A stretch of 64,000 nucleotides of DNA from Apostichopus japonicus. Its lineage: Eukaryota; Echinodermata; Holothuroidea; Aspidochirotida; Stichopodidae. Each line of letters opens with the position of its first letter. Position 1 is the first letter of the stretch. Position numbers and translations under genes: made by a program. Where the stretch lies: assembly GCF_037975245.1 (NCBI RefSeq), contig NC_092580.1, positions 8,530,501 to 8,594,500 on the forward strand, given 5' to 3'. Below, one piece after another: positions 20,551-33,060 of the stretch. Under the pieces are notes generated by a model, which saw nothing but the letters and a program-made list of their open reading frames with translations, was not told where the DNA came from and searched no databases.

Positions 20551-22545
20551 CATACTCAGTACACAGTGTATAAATACATCCGTTTATTAACGCGTTATTC
20601 AAAAGCGAATAGATACTTTGGTTGCGTCAGACAGAAACAATAAACATTGATACTAGAGTAAACACGACAGGAGGTGTTCACTAAAATGAGCAAAAAACAA
20701 GCAAATTTCCGAAGAAAGATGATGCAAACAAACATCCGTGCATAAAAGCGTTATAGCAAAGCGCATAGTTACTTTGTTTCCGCTTACTTTTCGTTGGACA
20801 GACAAAGCTATAGTTTAAATCAATAGATACACAGTACATAGTGTATACATACATCAGTGCAAAGCGCATATATATTTTGGTTGCGTCATAGCTAAGGTCG
20901 TCGTGCTTACTCTTCGATTGGCAGACAAGGCTGATGTATGTTAAAGTTGAAATGTATAGATATAAATACACCGTACACAGTGTATACATACATCCGGGTA
21001 TTAAAGCGTAATTCAAAAGCGCATAGATACTTTGATTGCGTCATATACAGGCTAGTTTCGCTTACTTTTCGTTGTACTGGCAAAACTGTATCTTATAGTT
21101 TAAATGTATAGATATAAATTTAAAATACACAGTGTATACAAACATTAGTGCAAAGCGCATAGACATTTTGGTTGCGTCATAGCTAAGGTCGTGGCGCTTA
21201 CTTTTTCGTTGGACAGATCAACTCTGTATGATATAGTTTAAATGTATAGATATAAATACACGGTACACAGTGTGTACATATACATAAGGGCATTAAAGCG
21301 TAATTCAAAAGCGTATAAATACTTGGTTGCTTCATAGACAGGATAGTTACGCTTATATTTCGTTTGACAGACAAAGCTGATGTATGTTAAAGTTTAATTG
21401 TATAGATATAAATAAACAGTACACAGTGTAAACATACATCCGTGCAAAGCGCATAGATATTTGGTTTCGTCATAGCTAAGGTCGTCAAGCTTACGTTTCG
21501 TTGGCCAGACAACGCTGTATGTTATAGTTTAAAAATATTGATATAAATACACGGTACACAGTGTGTACATTCATCCGTGCATAAAAACGTTATACCAAAG
21601 CGCAGATACTTTGGTTGCGCCATAGATAGGATAGTTGCGCATACTTTTCGTTGGACAGACAAAGCTGTATGTTATAGTTTAAATGTATATATATATAAAT
21701 ACAGGGTACACAGGAAATACGCACATATGGGCATTAAAGCGTGATACCAAAGTGCATATAGATACTTTGGTTCCGTCAAAGATAGGCTACTTGCGCTTAT
21801 ATTTCGTTGGACAGACGAAGGTGTTAGTTATAGTTTAAATGTATCGATAAAAATACACAGTACACAGTCTATACTTACATCCGCGCAAAGCGAATATATA
21901 TTTTGATTGCGTCATAGCTAAGGTTGTGGCGCTTACCTTTCGTTGGACAGACAACGCTGTATGTTATAGTTTAAAAATATAGATATGAATACACGGTACA
22001 CAGTGTATACATTCATCCGTGCAAAAAGACAACGCTGTACGTTATAGTTTTAATATATAGATATAAATACACAGTAGACATGATATACACACGTATGAGA
22101 ATTAAAGCGTTATACCAAGCGCATATAGATACTTTGGTTGCGTCATTGATAGGGTAGTTGCGCTTGCTTTCCGTTAGAAGTCAACGCTGATGTATGTTAA
22201 AGTTAAAGTTAAAGTTAAATTTATAGATATAAGTTCACGGTACACAGTGTAAACATACATCCGTGCATAAAAGCGCATATATACTTTGGTTCCGTCAAAG
22301 ATAGGCTAGTTGCGATTCCTTTTCGTTGGACAGACAAAGGTGTTAGTTATAGTTTAAATGTATTGATAAAAATACACCGTACGCAGTGTATACATACATC
22401 CGCGCAAAGCGAATATATATTTTGGTTGCGTCATAGCCTGGTCGTGACGCTTACTTTTCGTTGAACAGACAACGCTGATGTATGTTAAAGTTGAAATGTA
22501 TAGATATAAATACACGGTACATAGTGTATACATACATTCGGGCAT
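20070..22545. repeat. Satellite array, first block (dimeric)
   Basis: Units carry GCGCTTACTTTTCGTTGGACAG, CTGTATGTTATAGTTTAAATG, ATAGATATAAATACACGGTA and CACAGTGTATACATACATCC. Two versions alternate: A has TTTTGGTTGCGTCATAGCTAAGGTCGT, B has GCGTTATACCAAAGCGCATAGATAC and ATAGGCTAGTTG. Successive CGTTGGAC motifs lie about 126-154 bases apart, often alternating near 137 and 153. Many small open frames here are repeat artefacts. Confidence 0.9.
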
Positions 22546-22765
22546 AAAGAATAGTAGTAAGTTGAGTCTCGTCTATCCGACATGCTCAGTGATAAACCTC
22601 CGCCACGTATCACGATCTTGTGCAAGGTTAATTGCCACCTCGAAATTGTCAATGTTAACGTCCTTAAATTGCGACTTTATTTTCCAAGCAAGGTAGTCAC
22701 GGGCCTTCCTACTGGTTTAGCAGTATGTCTCAATGCTTCTCTTAAAGCGGGCATAACAGGGTTAT
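22546..22765 (-). pseudogene. Fragment of a non-LTR retrotransposon ORF2 C-terminus
   Basis: On the minus strand a stretch reads LAWKIKSQFKDV, then NFEVAINLAQDRDTWRRF before a stop. The A-x-DR-x-WR pattern is common at the C-terminus of non-LTR reverse transcriptase proteins. It interrupts the satellite array. It belongs to a different LINE family from the 15-19 kb element. Confidence 0.5.
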
Positions 22766-23319
22766 TCAACAACGAATAGATACTTTGGTTGCGTCATAGA
22801 CAGGATAGTTGCGCTTACTTTTCGTTGTAATGGCAAAGCTGTATCTTATAGTTTAAATGTATAGATATAAATACACGGTACACAGTGTATACACACATAC
22901 GTGCAAAGCGCAAAAATATTTTGGTTACGTCAAAGCTAAGGTCGTCGCGCTTACCTTTCGTTGGACAAATAAACTCGGTATGATATAGTTTAAGTGTATA
23001 GATTTAATTGAACGGTAAACAGGATATACACACGTACGGGTATTTAAATACACACGTACGGGCATTTAAGCGTTATACAAAGGCGAATAAAATTTTGTTT
23101 GCGCCATAGATAGGCTAGTTGCGCTTACCTTTCATTTGACAGAAAAAACGCCGTATGTTGTAGTTTAAATGTATAGATATAAATACACGGGACACAGTGT
23201 TTACATACATCCGGGCATTTAAAGCGTTATACCAAAGCGCATAGATACTTTGGTTGCGTCATATACAGGCTAGTTACGCTTTACATTTCATTAGGCAGAC
23301 AAATCTGTATGTTATAGTG

Positions 23320-23388
<69 letters not shown>

Positions 23389-24994
23389 TAAACATGATTT
23401 GCACACGTATGAGAATTAAAGCGTTATACCAAAGCGCATAGATACTTTGGTTGCGTCATTGGTATGATATAGTTGCGCTTGCTTTTCGTTGGACAGTCAA
23501 CGCTGCTGTAAGTTAAAGTTTAAATTTATAGATATAAGTACACGGTACACAGTGTCTACATACATCCGGGCATTAAAGCGTTATACCAAAGCGCATAGAT
23601 ACTTTGGTTGCGTCATATACAGGCTAGTTACGCTTATATTTCGTTGGACAAACAAATCTGTATGTTATAGTTTAAATGCATAGATATAAATACACAGTAA
23701 ACATGATATACACACGTATGAAAATTAAAGCGTTATAACAAAAAAGCATATATACTTTAGTTGCGTCATTGATAGGCTAGTTTCGCTTATATTTCTTTGG
23801 ACAGACAAAGGTGTTAGTTATAGTTTAAAGAATTGATACAAAGACACGGTACACAGTGTGTACATACATCCCCGCAAAGCGCATATATAGTTTGGTTGCG
23901 TCATAGCTAAGGTCGTCGCGCTTACATATCGTTGGACAAACAAATCTATATGTTATAGTGTAAATGCATAGATAGAAATACACAGTAAACATGATATACA
24001 CACGTATGAGAATTAAAGCGTTACACCAAAGAGCATAGATACTTTGGTTGCGTCATTGATAGGCTAGTTACGCTTATATTTCTTTGGACAGACATAAGTG
24101 TTAGTTAAAGTTTAAATGTATCGATACAAATACACGGTACACAGTGTATGCATTCATCCGGGCTAGCGTTATACCAAAGCGCATAGATACTTTGATTGCG
24201 TCATATACAGGCTAGTTACGCTTATATATATCGTTGGACAGACAAAGGTGTTAGTTATAGTTTAAATGTATCGATAAAAATACACAGTACACAGTCTATA
24301 CTTACATCCGTGTAAAGCGAATATATATTTTGGCTGCGTCATAGCCAAGGTCGTGGCACTTACTTTTCGTTGGACAGACAACGCTGTATGTTATAGTTTA
24401 AAAATATTGATATAAATACACGGTACACAGTGTATACATTCATCCGTGCAGAAAAGCGTTATACCAAAGCTCAGATACTTTGGTTGCGTCATAGATAGGC
24501 TAGTTGCGCATACTTTTTGTTGAACAGACAACGCTGTATGTTATAGTTTAGATGTATAGATATAAATACACGGTAAACAGGAAATACGCACATATGGGCA
24601 TAAAAGCGTGATACCAAAGCGCATAAATACTTTGGTTCCGTCAAAGATAGGCTAGATGCGCTTGCTTTTCGTTGGACAGTCAACGCTGATGAATGTTATA
24701 GTTTAAATTTATAGATATAAATACGCGGTACACAGTGTATACATATCCGCGTAAAGAGCATAACTATTTTGGTTGCGTTAAAGCTAATGTCGTCGCGCTT
24801 ACATTTTGTTGGATAGACAAGGCTGATATATCGTGTATAAATACACGATAAACAGGATATACACACGTACAGGCATTAAAGCGTTATACCAAAGCGCATA
24901 GATACTTTGGTTGGGTCATTGATAGGCTGATTGCACTTACCTTTCGTTGGACAGAAAAAGCTGTATAAATGCTATAGTTTAAATGTAGCATGTT
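22766..24994. repeat. Satellite array, second block
   Basis: The same alternating units as the first block, with more internal deletions and some B-B runs. A (TA)n run at about 23318-23386 lies at the position of the ATGTATAGATATA segment, suggesting the microsatellite grew out of the unit. Confidence 0.88.
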
Positions 24995-25543
24995 GGGCTC
25001 ATAATTGACGCACTTAAGGATTTGATCAACGATGTCTATCAAGGATAAATCCAAATCACTCATCTGTATGCATTTTTCATGTGTGTAGTTCCTCAGAAAT
25101 GTAACGATATCAAAATAGTTATTGTTCTGTGCATACGCAAAGACAATTGAGCAGAATTTGACCACAACATGTCTGCTGTGTCAAGTTCTTTCATGCCCCT
25201 AAATTGACACATTCGTCGATAAACTAACTGTAGTGTAGGCCTTAGTACACATCCATTGACTTTGGATGCTGTTTGCTATGCTCAGAGAATAGTGGTATCA
25301 TATTGAGGTAATGTTGGTTAATTTTAGGGGGTAACTCCAAATGCCCCCAAAACGTGCAAAACTTTGGGGAGGGTGTTAAAAGCTTCAAAAAACACACAAT
25401 TTGGTCAGCAAATAGCTGACATGGATTTAAACTCATTAAATATGTAATTCTGCTTGACTGCAAAAAGTTAAGGTGGCCTGCTGTATCGTTGCTAGTAATA
25501 TTTGAAGGTGCGTCAATTACGAAGGTGCGTCAATTATGAAGCC
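24995..25543. mobile_element. Short TIR element inserted in the satellite
   Basis: The ends are inverted repeats: GGCTCATAATTGACGCAC at the left and GTGCGTCAATTATGAAGCC at the right, with an extra copy of GGTGCGTCAATTA just inside the right end. Satellite sequence stops at TTTAAATGTA on the left and resumes on the right. A partial open frame on the minus strand (25165-24995) has no recognised domain. A clear target duplication was not found, so the superfamily is unknown. Confidence 0.6.
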
Positions 25544-25975
25544 TTAACTATATACATATACATATACAGAACACAGGGTATACAAACATCCGTGCATAAA
25601 AGCGTTATACCAAAGCGCATAGTTACTTTGATTCCGTCAAAGATATATTATATTTTGTTAGACAGACAACGCTGTATGCTATAGTTGAAATATATATATA
25701 TCAATACGCGGTACACAGTGTGTACATACATCCGTGCAAAGCGCATATACATTTTTGTAGCGTCATATACCTAAGGCCGTCGCGCTTACTTTTCGTTGGA
25801 CAGATATTGTTGTATAGATATAAATACACGGTAAACAGGATATACAAACGTACGGGCATTATTTTAAGCGTTATACCAAAGCGCATAGATATTTTGGTTG
25901 CGTCATAGATAGGCTGGTGGCGCTTACATTTCGTTGGACAGACAACGCTGTGTGTTATCGTTTAAATGGTTAACA
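25544..25975. repeat. Satellite array, third block
   Basis: About three more units of the same satellite, ending at CGTTTAAATGG. Beyond this point the sequence is unrelated. Confidence 0.85.
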
Positions 25976-26454
25976 AGGTTTTCACGTTGTGACCCCTGGT
26001 GTCTCCAAATGACCTTTGACCTCAATAAAATAATATTGGCTCCTTGTACTTAATGCGGTACTTCTATACACAAAATATGAAATTGGTCCGATCTTCATAT
26101 CGTGTTTACAAGCTAGGCGTCACAAACGCACGCACACACGCAAACACACACACACAAACACACTTCTGTCTTGCCTACCAAAGTATATAAACCGCAGCCG
26201 ACTTGACTTAATACGTCTATGCCCAACGTTGCTATTGTTATGGGATAAACTAACATGGCAGAATGTATATCAAAATCAACTCAAAAAAGCGGGTTGACAA
26301 TGCAAGAACAATGTTACATGAATTAGATGATATTGCACACCTTGTCTTTGTCTATGTTCTTCACAGGTTGCTTTCCAGATTAGCGTGTACTATGCGTGTT
26401 TCGTAAAACAGTTGCGATACCATCCCGAGAGCTCGGAAGAAGGTTATGCGTCTA
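25976..26454. other. Dispersed-repeat-like spacer with a DR1 motif
   Basis: Contains TGACCTTTGACCTC at 26010-26023, a direct repeat of the nuclear-receptor half-site spaced by one base, and a CA-rich tract at 26125-26162. No gene was seen. It may be part of a dispersed repeat. Confidence 0.4.
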
Positions 26455-26757
26455 ACCAGGCGCGTATCCAGGGGCGTTGGGGCGCGCGCCCCCGGGTAAG
26501 AAAAAGAGGAGAGAAAAAAGAGAAGATAAAAGGGACAAGAGAGGGGGAAAAGAGGAGGAAGGAGAGGAAGGAAGGGAAAAGAAAAAGAAGAAAGAGAGAA
26601 AAAAGAGAAAAGGAGGGAGTAGAAGATAAACGCCAAGACACTGGGAAGAGAAGAGGAACAGTCATCATTACAGCGCTGATCACTATTATATACACAGGGT
26701 ATCCAGTGACGGATCGAGGATTACGGAAGGGGCGTGCGCCTCACCCTACCCCCTACA
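26455..26757 (+). mobile_element. MITE-like repeat, copy 1 (G/A-rich core)
   Basis: Begins TATCCAGGGGCGTTGGGGCG with a GC palindrome (GGGGCGCGCGCCCC). It runs through a purine-rich core and ends with CAGCGCTGATCACTATTATA, then GTGACGGATCGAGGATTACG and GGGGCGTGCGCCTCA. A diverged copy lies inverted at 46395-46676. The Lys/Arg/Glu-rich open frame through it is composition only. Confidence 0.7.
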
Positions 26758-26788
26758 CTCTATTTTTGACGTTTCCATTGATCCTCTC

Positions 26789-26792
<4 letters not shown>

Positions 26793-26874
<82 letters not shown>
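26793..26874. repeat. (TA)n microsatellite
   Basis: About 82 bases of TA dinucleotide, ending at the 5' end of a family B SINE. Confidence 0.95.
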
Positions 26875-26878
<4 letters not shown>

Positions 26879-27000
26879 GCCTAGTGGTTAGGGTGTCCGC
26901 GTACAGAGCGGGAGGCCCGTGGTTCGAATCCCGGTGGAGGCAGAAAGTTTTTTCACTGTTCTTGATTTTCCAACTCATTACGATTTTCATTTATATATAT
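26875..27000 (+). mobile_element. tRNA-headed SINE, family B, copy 1
   Basis: The tRNA-like head has an A box (TAGCCTAGTGGTTAGGG) and a B box (GGTTCGAATCCC). A short tail follows: GTTTTTTCACTGTTCTTG, then CCAACTCATTACGATTTTCAT and AT-rich sequence. Nearly identical to the copy at 27243. Confidence 0.8.
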
Positions 27001-27242
27001 TCATTTGCCTTTGTCGTTTACCTCCATTGCATTAACATTAAGTCTGTTCAAAGTATCTCTTTCGAGATCCGGCTTTAGGAATCACAAATGATTTTCGAGT
27101 TGGATAGCATCATGTTTGATCTCTAGAGTAGGGCAAAATATGTCACCAAAAACAGAACTAGTATTGTTCGATATAGGTGACAAACGCCTACAGTGGAATT
27201 ACGATCTTCCTTACCGGTTTCGAACCTCTGGACATACAATCA

Positions 27243-27356
27243 GCGTCCATAGCCTAGTGGTTAGGGTGTCCGCGTACAGAGCGGGAGGCCCGTGGTTCGA
27301 ATCCCGGTGGAGGCAGAAAGTTTTTCACTGTTCTTGCTTTTCCAACTCATTACGAT

Positions 27357-27393
<37 letters not shown>
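27243..27393 (+). mobile_element. tRNA-headed SINE, family B, copy 2
   Basis: Same head and tail as copy 1; only a T-run length and one base differ. Here the outer bases GCGTCCA can pair with TGGAGGC, so an acceptor-like stem is almost complete. It ends in a (TA)n tract of about 34 bases. A 3' scrap of the family (ACTCATTACGATTT) lies at 43862-43876. Confidence 0.8.
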
Positions 27394-27400
<7 letters not shown>

Positions 27401-30320
27401 TATACTACATATGGTCTATCATAACGCGTGTGTGTATGGAAGCCTTAAACAATCGTACAATTGTGCTTTGACACCAACTGTGGCTGGTCTCGAACTCGAC
27501 CGAGTCGTCGGGAACATGACGCATTTCGGTATTAGACCGGTATATGCGAACTGCACTAGACCTATGTCCTTAGATGCAACACTGTCATCCAGAGATAAAC
27601 TGTTATACCCTCCGACCTGAATGCTATTTGTTACCCCAAACCCAGTACCGTAACTCGTAAAATTAATCTAAAAACCAATTCCGCATGCGATTGGAGAAAT
27701 TGAGCACATCTCCTGCGAATATCATGTAGTAGATCCGAGGGCGTATCATGGGCAGGGAGGGGGCGGACGCACCCATCACTGCTTGAGATTGTTCCCATCT
27801 GCATGAAAACGCGCGCCCACAACCCTACGGCCCACCCTACTAATCGCTTCCCGATGAGTTACGAAACTTAATTAATGACCTTCGCCCGTAGTACCAAGAC
27901 CTTGACAAAATCCGGCAACACATCACTTCATCGATAACGAGTGATCGGTTGTGTATTAGTGACGTCTAGAGGTCGTGCACTCACCTACATAGAGTGTGAC
28001 CACTCCCGATTTTGCAATTTCCTAAGATCAGGCCCTGAAAAAATCCCAAGAAATCCGAAGGACACTTTACTGTATGGGTATCTAGCAATATCTAGGGATA
28101 ATAATCCCAAGATCTTCCCTAAACTTAAGGCAGATAAAGAATCGAAGCCTTCAGTGGGTAATGAACTTGAAACTGTGCGTCTTTCGAAATGAAGAGAATG
28201 TGGGGCACAGTAGCGTTACTCCTATGGGCTCGGACCGTGCTGAGCCGGGGGGCCTGACCAATAGGGGGCCCCCGCTATACTGATGCACATAAAAGGGGTA
28301 CCTCTTTGGATAGGGAGGGCCCGTTTTACTGGGAAAAAAAACTGATGCAAGACTGAACAAGACAATATACATATTTTCACGTGATACGGAATACGGACAT
28401 CATGGTCATTGCCGGCTTTTTGGGTATTAATGTATGTATCGAGCTAGTTGTGTTATTTATTATTATAATGAAAACAAAGTATATAATTTAAAACCCAATT
28501 CCATATGATATATGACATATGATATTTTTTTTTAAATTCGAAAACAATAACCCAACACCCAACAGACTTGAAACTGCGTTCATTTGAGAAAAAGCAGGGC
28601 TTTCATATAAATATAATAATAAAAGGTAAGAATAAAGATGCCTTGGGTGTATCTGGTAAGTAAAAAAGTACAGGAAATTAGGCTTAGATGGAGACAAAGT
28701 TTCGGTCGAAATTAGGCCTATGCTGAGGTTTGATTACTGTATTTGTACAGTAATCTCCAGTATACTCCATAAGTAGGGGGCGGGGTCACTTGCCCCCCCC
28801 CCTGGAAAATCAAATATTGAAAAAAAAGTTAAGCATTTGACATTTCAATGATTTCACCCAACCAACATTCTATAGTTATGTTTATTGCATACGGACCCAC
28901 AATGCATTGCTGAAATTATTGAAAGTCAAAATCCTAAAACATGAGATCTCAAAATAACCGATGGGTAAATGCAACTTGAACGGGAAGAGCCTTTTCCGAC
29001 GATCTAGGAGTATTTTTTGGCAAAAAAACCCCCCGTCGTACTCTCCGCGCCAACTCATGGTGGCGCTCTGCTTAGATAGTATCAAGTAGTGTGTTACACC
29101 TATATGACTTACTGATCCCCCCCCTTGTAAACATTTCTGTGGCGCCCTTGTTTGGACCTCCTGATAGGAGCCCATTTGGGCCAGGAGCCGGGGCCCCGGG
29201 CTCATCGTTACGCCACCAGTGGGGCATTGCACAACAAACAGATAAAAGTAATTTATTTCAGTCTCATTTCAATTATTCGAATTTGTAAAGCATGTGAGAA
29301 TGAAAATGGCGTTCCTGGATGAACAGCCACCAAACTGTCTATGTGTGTAGTGTTCGGTTTCGGAAATATCTGGTATTTTTTTTTCTTATCCTTCAACGAA
29401 GTTTTATAGTAGCCGTTATAAGAGGTTTTAATATTTGTACACCATTAAATAAACTGTGTCTGAATTTTCGAAAATTCCCTGCCAACATTCTTCATCATAC
29501 TTCCCTCTACTCGTGCAATATTGACCGGTCTGTTAGGGGTTGAAGGAGATTTTTCTACATTGGTTGTCCATCGATGAAATTTTGTGCAACATTATTGGTA
29601 TGTTTTGAAGTGAATTTAGTCACGAGAATTATGAATTCTCAAATTCTAAACAAATAATAGGCTTAAAACCTTGAAAAGTTGGGCTTACGGGTATTGTGGG
29701 CCGCGACGTAGAATCACCTACAAAAAGCAATGATCCACAGGAGATGCGATGAGGTCGAACATGATGTGTGACTGGTGACAATCTTCGAAAAGGTTATGGA
29801 TGAAAAAAACTATTGGGAAATTCTTGGTTCTCAGGCAAAAGTGTACATCTGGTTGGTCATTTTCAAGCCCGAGAAGTGCCATTTCCGGTGATCTGTGGAG
29901 GGGGGGGGGGGTATCAAACCAGACATTTTCGTTTATGCTGCGCGCCATCGGGTTAGAAAATCCTGGATACGCGTCTGCTAACGGTGGCGTTGACCGTTGA
30001 ATTTCTCGTCAATAACAACGTACCATCGGTAGTGTTCGATTCCCTCTGGTCTTTTAGCATCCTGAATGTGCGCCTCGATCCAATATGTACGGTTTCTGCA
30101 ATATCAATATGTGCCAGAGGTGTAGTAACAACCAAATGTCCGTGCGCCCCAAACAGAACTATGAGAGAATGCGTATGCTGTTTATCCTACCGCCATGGCG
30201 ATCGAGAAATGCCGCATCTGGGCTCTGCAACTGAAAGGATTTCATGAAGGGAAGTGATGAGGAATATGAAGTGGTAAAATCGGGCCAGGTGTGCAGTGTG
30301 GTAGGGGAAGAGGTGTAGTG
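27394..30320. other. Repeat debris, no gene supported
   Basis: Contains GC-rich scraps around 28230-28330 and 29040-29230, and poly-C/G runs, resembling decayed DNA transposon ends. One scrap (GGTGGCGCTCTGCTTAGATAG) recurs diverged near 49502. Several frames of 65-115 codons are present, but none shows splice sites or domains. Confidence 0.45.
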
Positions 30321-30324
30321 GATG

Positions 30325-30326
<2 letters not shown>

Positions 30327-30380
<54 letters not shown>
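30327..30380. repeat. (TA)n microsatellite
   Basis: About 54 bases of TA dinucleotide. Confidence 0.95.
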
Positions 30381-30383
<3 letters not shown>

Positions 30384-30589
30384 AGTTGGCAAGTGAGAAA
30401 GGGGGGAATAGAGAGAGACTCGAGGACACCGTTGAAAAGAATACACTAACAGTGCATTAAGAGTTTAAAAAGTATAATTACATATACAATGTACCTGTCG
30501 TACATCTTTCGTAAAGTAATAAACAAATAATATATACAGAAAGTAATACAATATAACTTAAACACAATACAATGGTGGCGTACATTAAC

Positions 30590-30912
30590 TAGCCCTGTCA
30601 AGGCAAAGCTAATCCCTGCTATGTAAACTGCGTAGCAGCGCAGCTAACTATAGGCGCTGCATCAAGGACAACGCAGCGCAGGTGTGACAGGGAATAGTGT
30701 CCGGGCGTCTCACGGACACTATTCCCCGAGAATTGTGTCCGTGGGACATCTCTCTCGGGGGGAATTGTGACTAACTATAGGTACTGCGTCAAGGGCGACG
30801 TAGCGTAAGGACAATGCAGAGCAGCTAACGATGAGATTCGTCAGCCCGCGAACCCTACGCTGCGACGACCTTGCGCAGGCACAAGCAGTTACGCAGCGCA
30901 GCTGCAGAGTGC
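30590..30912. repeat. GC-rich block with inverted and direct repeats
   Basis: Repeats of CTAACTATAGG(C/T) and GCAGCGCAG/GCGTAGC motifs surround a perfect 14-bp inverted repeat (GGGAATAGTGTCCG at 30690-30703, inverse at 30713-30726). It is probably a repeat element end region. No gene was seen. Confidence 0.55.
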
Positions 30913-31425
30913 ATAACACGATCCTCTGCAGAAGCCAAAAATACCTAAGTCCCTAAAACAACGTACAAATTCGGCATAGATTCTGCCTAGCAACTTACAC
31001 TAAATATACCCCAACTTAATGCCTAAAAACGCTCCTTGCACGACATTATAAATGACCCCGTAACTGTGTAGAATCCTATACACGATTAACTGACCAATTA
31101 AGAAATAACCAGTAAGACTGACAAGCGCCATAACCCAATTACAGCCTCTACAGTGCTATACGTATATGAGCTAATCCCGCCCCACTGTCTATGCACCCCA
31201 ATGGTTCCCCGTATACTAAGAACAAAGGCGGCCTTGTCCACCGGAACTGTTTACATAAAGCCCCTGCAGGAAGAACCAACTCTCGCAGCCAGCAATAAAC
31301 TGATACTTAAATTACACAAACTAGGGACCTCCAAGCTTAAACATTAAAGTAAGAAACATTTTATAACGGTAAAACAGGCAAGATAGAAAATACATACACA
31401 CGAGAAAAGTAGGTTGCTTTCTCGT

Positions 31426-31428
<3 letters not shown>

Positions 31429-31515
<87 letters not shown>
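31429..31515. repeat. (TA)n microsatellite
   Basis: About 87 bases of TA dinucleotide. Confidence 0.95.
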
Positions 31516-31518
<3 letters not shown>

Positions 31519-32690
31519 AATGTAGTATGCGGCCACTTTTACCTTTCATATGAAAATTATGAGTGTTCATGAAATTGACTGCACATGAAAACCCGTATAT
31601 CATATTATTCTTTCCATATATTTGTTTGTACACAATATATATTTTCCACAATTATAGCGTGCATGGTTCGTTATCTGTTTCTAGCCTTTTGTTTTAAGAA
31701 CTTTCAACATTTTACGAAGATATGTAATGTGACCTATTGTTACTTTACTCACAACGGTAGAACGTTAAACTGAGCGCAGGCGTGTTTTCTTTGTATATAC
31801 ATCAATTAGGCAAGTTTTACCCTATAATCTCTTCTCCTACATGTTCGGCACTGATATGGACACATGTACAAGTTTAACATAAAATATCCCAGGTTCGTTC
31901 ACCTTATTATAACTCAGTTTAATTAACTGGGAGCTTGAATAGGTTTCTGATTGAATTTTTGTTCATTATTGTGTATAAATCTATATATTTTTTTGTAACA
32001 AACTGCAATTAGCTGTTTGGTGAATATAGGGCTATGACTCATATTTTCTTCCCGTCTCATCCTGTCAGAAGCAAGCAAAGCAAACGATAGTTCTAAGGGG
32101 CTCAACCACTTGCTCCCGCTGGTTCGCCAACGGAATGAGTTATAGGTCGGGTTGGGGTTACATGAACCACGTTAGATTATTCTTTGAGTAATACAAAGAC
32201 TATGCCACATCTCCTAACGGCCCCCTAGCCTCACCATACCTTAAATGTTGCAATATAAAGTTGAAGTGTCTTAAATAACGAAATCTTGTGCACTTCTATA
32301 AGAATGATGATTTTCTTAAGGTAAATATTTTAATATTCCAATTAAAATTAGCTGTACAAATAAATAGAAATAAATGCCTAAATTGTTTGCTTATGTTTAC
32401 ATATAAATGTTCCTTGATTAATCATGTATTTTGGCAACATATACTTTGTGTATCTTAACCAATACTCGCATGCAGGGCACTTGTTCATAATAAAATATAA
32501 TATTTCGTGCATTATTCATTATAAGGTGTTACCTGAACATTATATATATGTTATATTGTATGCATAATCACATGGGAATTGATAAAAAATGTTCTGGATA
32601 TTGTATCGTTATCTATTTTTAATGGATGGTTTCTCCTAAGTTAAAGAAAACTGTTTATGACATTTACAATCACTAAATTGTTCTATTATT
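31516..32690. other. AT-rich intergenic stretch, nothing recognised
   Basis: No exon signals paired with coding frames and no repeat structure were noticed. Confidence 0.5.
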
Positions 32691-32698
32691 TATTTATT

Positions 32699-33060
32699 TG
32701 TATGTATGTATGTATGTATGTATGTATGTATGTATGTATGTATGTATGTATGTATGTATGTATGTATGTATGTATGTATGTATGTATGTATGTATGTATG
32801 TATGTATGTATGTATGTATGTATGTATGGGTGTATGTATGTATGTATGTATGTATGTATGTATGTATGTATGTATGTATGTATGTATGTATGTATGTATG
32901 TATGTATGTATGTATGTATGTATGTATGTATGTATGTATGTATGTATGTATGTATGTATGTATGTATGTATGTATGTATGTATGTATGTATGTATGTATG
33001 TATGTATGTATGTATGTATGTATGTGTGTGTGTGTATGTATGTATGTATGTATGTATGTA
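32699..33060. repeat. (TATG)n microsatellite, about 90 units
   Basis: About 360 bases of TATG with two small interruptions (GGTG near 32828, TGTGTGTG near 33025). It is the expanded (CATA)n tail of the adjoining minus-strand SINE. Long Met-Tyr-Val-Cys and Ile-His-Thr-Tyr frames here are artefacts. Confidence 0.95.

Noticed and set aside
20070-25975. Many 60-90 codon frames in the satellite
   Set aside because: They recur with the repeat unit and have no domain or splice context.
26385-26879. 164-codon Lys/Arg/Glu-rich frame
   Set aside because: It runs through the purine-rich MITE core and a TA microsatellite, with no exon signals.
26875-27320. Functional tRNA genes at the SINE family B heads
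   Set aside because: The heads have A and B boxes, but both are followed by the same SINE tail and the implied anticodon is unusual; SINE heads explain them better.
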